Positions 36,823 to 38,435 of a DNA stretch of 38,435 bases are shown here, in pieces; the stretch's first letter is position 1; each line of letters begins with the position of its first letter. A program made the translations under genes and the position numbers. Source of the DNA: a gamma proteobacterium endosymbiont of Lamellibrachia anaximandri (GTDB lineage Bacteria > Pseudomonadota > Gammaproteobacteria > Chromatiales > Chromatiaceae); NCBI GenBank assembly GCA_016756855.1, contig JAESPD010000035.1, positions 1-38,435 of the forward strand. The letters run 5' to 3'. The notes under the pieces were generated by a model. The model saw nothing but the letters and a program-made list of their open reading frames with translations. It ran no database searches and was not told the origin of the DNA.

Positions 36823-38250
36823 ATGACTAATAATGAAAGACTTTTTGAAGCATGTGAATCGGGGCATCTTAATGAAGTGATGAGTCTGATAGCGCCGAGA
36901 TTCTTATTTTTCAGCCTCTCGCCAACGGTCCAGATAAATATTACTGATAAGGACGGTAATGCTCCGCTGCACATCGCCTCAAAGAATGGCCACAATACAA
37001 TCGTTAAGATACTCATTGACAAAGGCGCTGATGTAAATCGCACGAACAAGAATGGAGACACCCCACTGAATTGGGCATTAATCAAAGGCCATGATGATAT
37101 TGCTGAGTTTATCATTGGAAAAGGTGCTGATATCAATGCCGTAAATAAACATGCTAATCCCCCACTACACAAGGCTCTGGAGTTTAAACGCAGAAACATT
37201 GCAGAACTGCTTATTAACAAAGGTGCTGATGTGAACGCGGTGGATAGGAATGGCAAGACCGCGCTTCTGTGGGCATCGATGCATGGCTTTGAGGATATTG
37301 TAAAACTTGTCTTACAAGAAGGTGCAGATTTAAATACATCTGACAAGTATGGTAATACTCCGGTCTACATGGCATCGAGGGGTGGCCACAAAAATATCGA
37401 AAATCACCTTGTTAACAAAGGTGCAGTTGTAGAGAGTAAAATTAAAGACGCTGTGGAAGAAGAGATGCCTCTGCCTAATGAGCATAACTCTGGTGGAGAC
37501 GTGTTTATGATGCCTATTGAAGACGGTCTCTTTGGTGCGTGTCGAGTGATTCGTAGAGGCGACCCAGCCAAACGACATCTGAATGATTGGATGGAAGTAA
37601 CGGAAAATGGCGTTCTCGTTACCCTGACAGCTTGGATGGGAACTTCGCAACCAGATATTTCCGAACCAAAACTGAGAGAGCCGTTGCGCAAGACCTTCGG
37701 GAATTGGAATGGTGAAACCGAATTAATTTGGGTTACAAAACCACTTCCCGCTGAGTTCAAATGCATCGGAAAGTTACAGCCAACCGCTGAAGAATTGAAA
37801 CTGAATAGTAACGAAAATTCAGGTTGGTATTGGCTTTTGGATATGGTTTCAGAACAATGCAAGTGTGAAAAAGAAAGCAAAAAAGGAGATGCAACTAAAA
37901 TCGATCCTAACATAAAAGAAACAGTGATTACTGAGTATTTAGATGAAACACTTTTTTACGCATCAGAAGGTGGAAATCTTGCAGAAATCACTGCTGCACT
38001 CCATGGGGGAGCTAATTCCAATGCTCATAATGGAATAAATACCGCACTAATGATGGCTGCACGAAATGGCCATATAGAAGCATTAAAGCTTCTTCTTGAT
38101 GCAGGTGCTGACCCAAACATTACGAATAGTGCTGGAGATACTGCACTCCGATGGGCAGGTGAGAACTCTGATGTTACAGAAATACTTCAGGATGTTACTG
38201 ACTTAACAAAGGGAAAATCCATTTTTGAATTTCCTCTTATGAAACAATAA
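36823..38250 (+). CDS. Ankyrin-repeat protein with an internal Imm26-like domain
   Basis: This 475-aa protein has three parts. Residues about 1-215 hold one degenerate and five good ankyrin repeats (for example GNAPLHIASKNGHNTIVKIL, GKTALLWASMHGFEDIVKLV), each ending in a G-A-D-x-N-type loop. Residues about 220-365 form a different domain starting GGDVFMMPIEDGLFGACRVI. That start resembles immunity protein 26 (GDvfxIPLpdGxygxgRVl); the later part (LIWVTKPLPAEFKCIGKL) fits the same family loosely. Residues about 370-470 hold two to three more ankyrin repeats. There is no signal peptide, so it is probably cytoplasmic. Ankyrin and Imm26 domains both occur as immunity proteins in polymorphic toxin loci. 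A protective role against the upstream peptidase is possible but unproven. Confidence 0.82.
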   Translation: MTNNERLFEACESGHLNEVMSLIAPRFLFFSLSPTVQINITDKDGNAPLHIASKNGHNTIVKILIDKGADVNRTNKNGDTPLNWALIKGHDDIAEFIIGKGADINAVNKHANPPLHKALEFKRRNIAELLINKGADVNAVDRNGKTALLWASMHGFEDIVKLVLQEGADLNTSDKYGNTPVYMASRGGHKNIENHLVNKGAVVESKIKDAVEEEMPLPNEHNSGGDVFMMPIEDGLFGACRVIRRGDPAKRHLNDWMEVTENGVLVTLTAWMGTSQPDISEPKLREPLRKTFGNWNGETELIWVTKPLPAEFKCIGKLQPTAEELKLNSNENSGWYWLLDMVSEQCKCEKESKKGDATKIDPNIKETVITEYLDETLFYASEGGNLAEITAALHGGANSNAHNGINTALMMAARNGHIEALKLLLDAGADPNITNSAGDTALRWAGENSDVTEILQDVTDLTKGKSIFEFPLMKQ

Positions 38251-38366
38251 GGTAACTACTCACCCCCCCACCATCCAGATTAACAAACTTGCACCAATAG
38301 AAGCTTGGCAACATAGCTTTCTGATTCTATGCTGTTGATCCAATGCGATGCAAAGGATCAAAGATC

Positions 38367-38435
38367 ATGAGCAGCTATTTTGGATCAAAGGCCACCTCCG
38401 GTCTATGCCAACCCATCATCGCCCTGATGCCACCG
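38367..38435 (+). CDS. Partial: N terminus of a probable phage-type DNA adenine methylase
   Basis: The frame starts at ATG 38367 with AAAGGA about 9 bases upstream and is open to the window edge, giving 23 residues (MSSYFGSKATSGLCQPIIAL, then MPP). The pattern YFGSKAxSGLxQPIIALMPPH is one I know from D12-class/phage-type adenine-specific DNA methylases. There the next residues would be YIETHLGGGA, the SAM motif. Too little is present to be certain. A methylase here would fit a prophage or mobile island continuing to the right. The 116 bp before it hold no other gene. Confidence 0.6.
   Translation, partial: MSSYFGSKATSGLCQPIIALMPP

Overview
The window reads as a chromosome segment of a flagellated gammaproteobacterium. 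The left half keeps a gene order I know from Pseudomonas aeruginosa PAO1 (PA0361-PA0375): ggt, a YfhL-type ferredoxin, coaD, rsmD, two M16 peptidases, ftsY, ftsE and ftsX. Gene content and codon use would suit a Chromatiales/Thiotrichales-type organism, such as a sulfur-oxidising bacterium or symbiont, but nothing here fixes the genus.

Layout. 1-483 is the 3' part of an IS4-family transposase, lying where rpoH usually follows ftsX. 610-3232 (minus strand) is ftsY-ftsE-ftsX. 3489-6162 is a catalytic/non-catalytic pair of M16 peptidases. 6263-9422 holds rsmD, coaD, ferredoxin and gamma-glutamyltransferase. 9665-10958 has an Lpp-like lipoprotein facing an L,D-transpeptidase. 11100-17167 encodes a very large BvgS-like hybrid histidine kinase with three periplasmic binding domains, translationally overlapping an HD-GYP response regulator. 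17433-33131 is one long co-directional chemotaxis cluster: cheY, cheA, cheW, two PAS-containing receptors, a second cheW, a ParA-like ATPase, a STAS protein, a CheZ-like protein, cheR, cheD, cheB, a short receptor and two tandem STAS proteins. Near-consensus FliA (sigma-28) promoters lie in front of cheY and in front of the last receptor, tying the cluster to the flagellar regulon. 33204-34460 holds ychF and a CAT-anticodon tRNA with its own promoter and terminator. From about 34500 to the end the DNA becomes visibly AT-rich and accessory: a small membrane protein, a leaderless astacin-type metallopeptidase, an ankyrin protein carrying an Imm26-like domain, and the start of what looks like a phage-type DNA adenine methylase.

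How the genes work together. The chemotaxis cluster has receptors, coupling proteins, kinase, response regulator and all three adaptation enzymes (CheR, CheB, CheD), plus a ParA-type ATPase that probably positions the arrays. No textbook cheZ is present. However, the 188-aa protein at 27768 and the short receptor at 31216 both carry a QFxDxxxQ segment resembling the CheZ active site. Both end in an acidic-[VI]ELF tail that is also present on CheD. The best candidate for something new is this shared tail and the possible receptor-phosphatase fusion. The second is the accessory pair astacin-like protease plus ankyrin/Imm26-like protein, which could be a toxin-immunity or conflict module. Two copies of a ~90-bp palindromic REP-like repeat sit before rsmD and before cheR.
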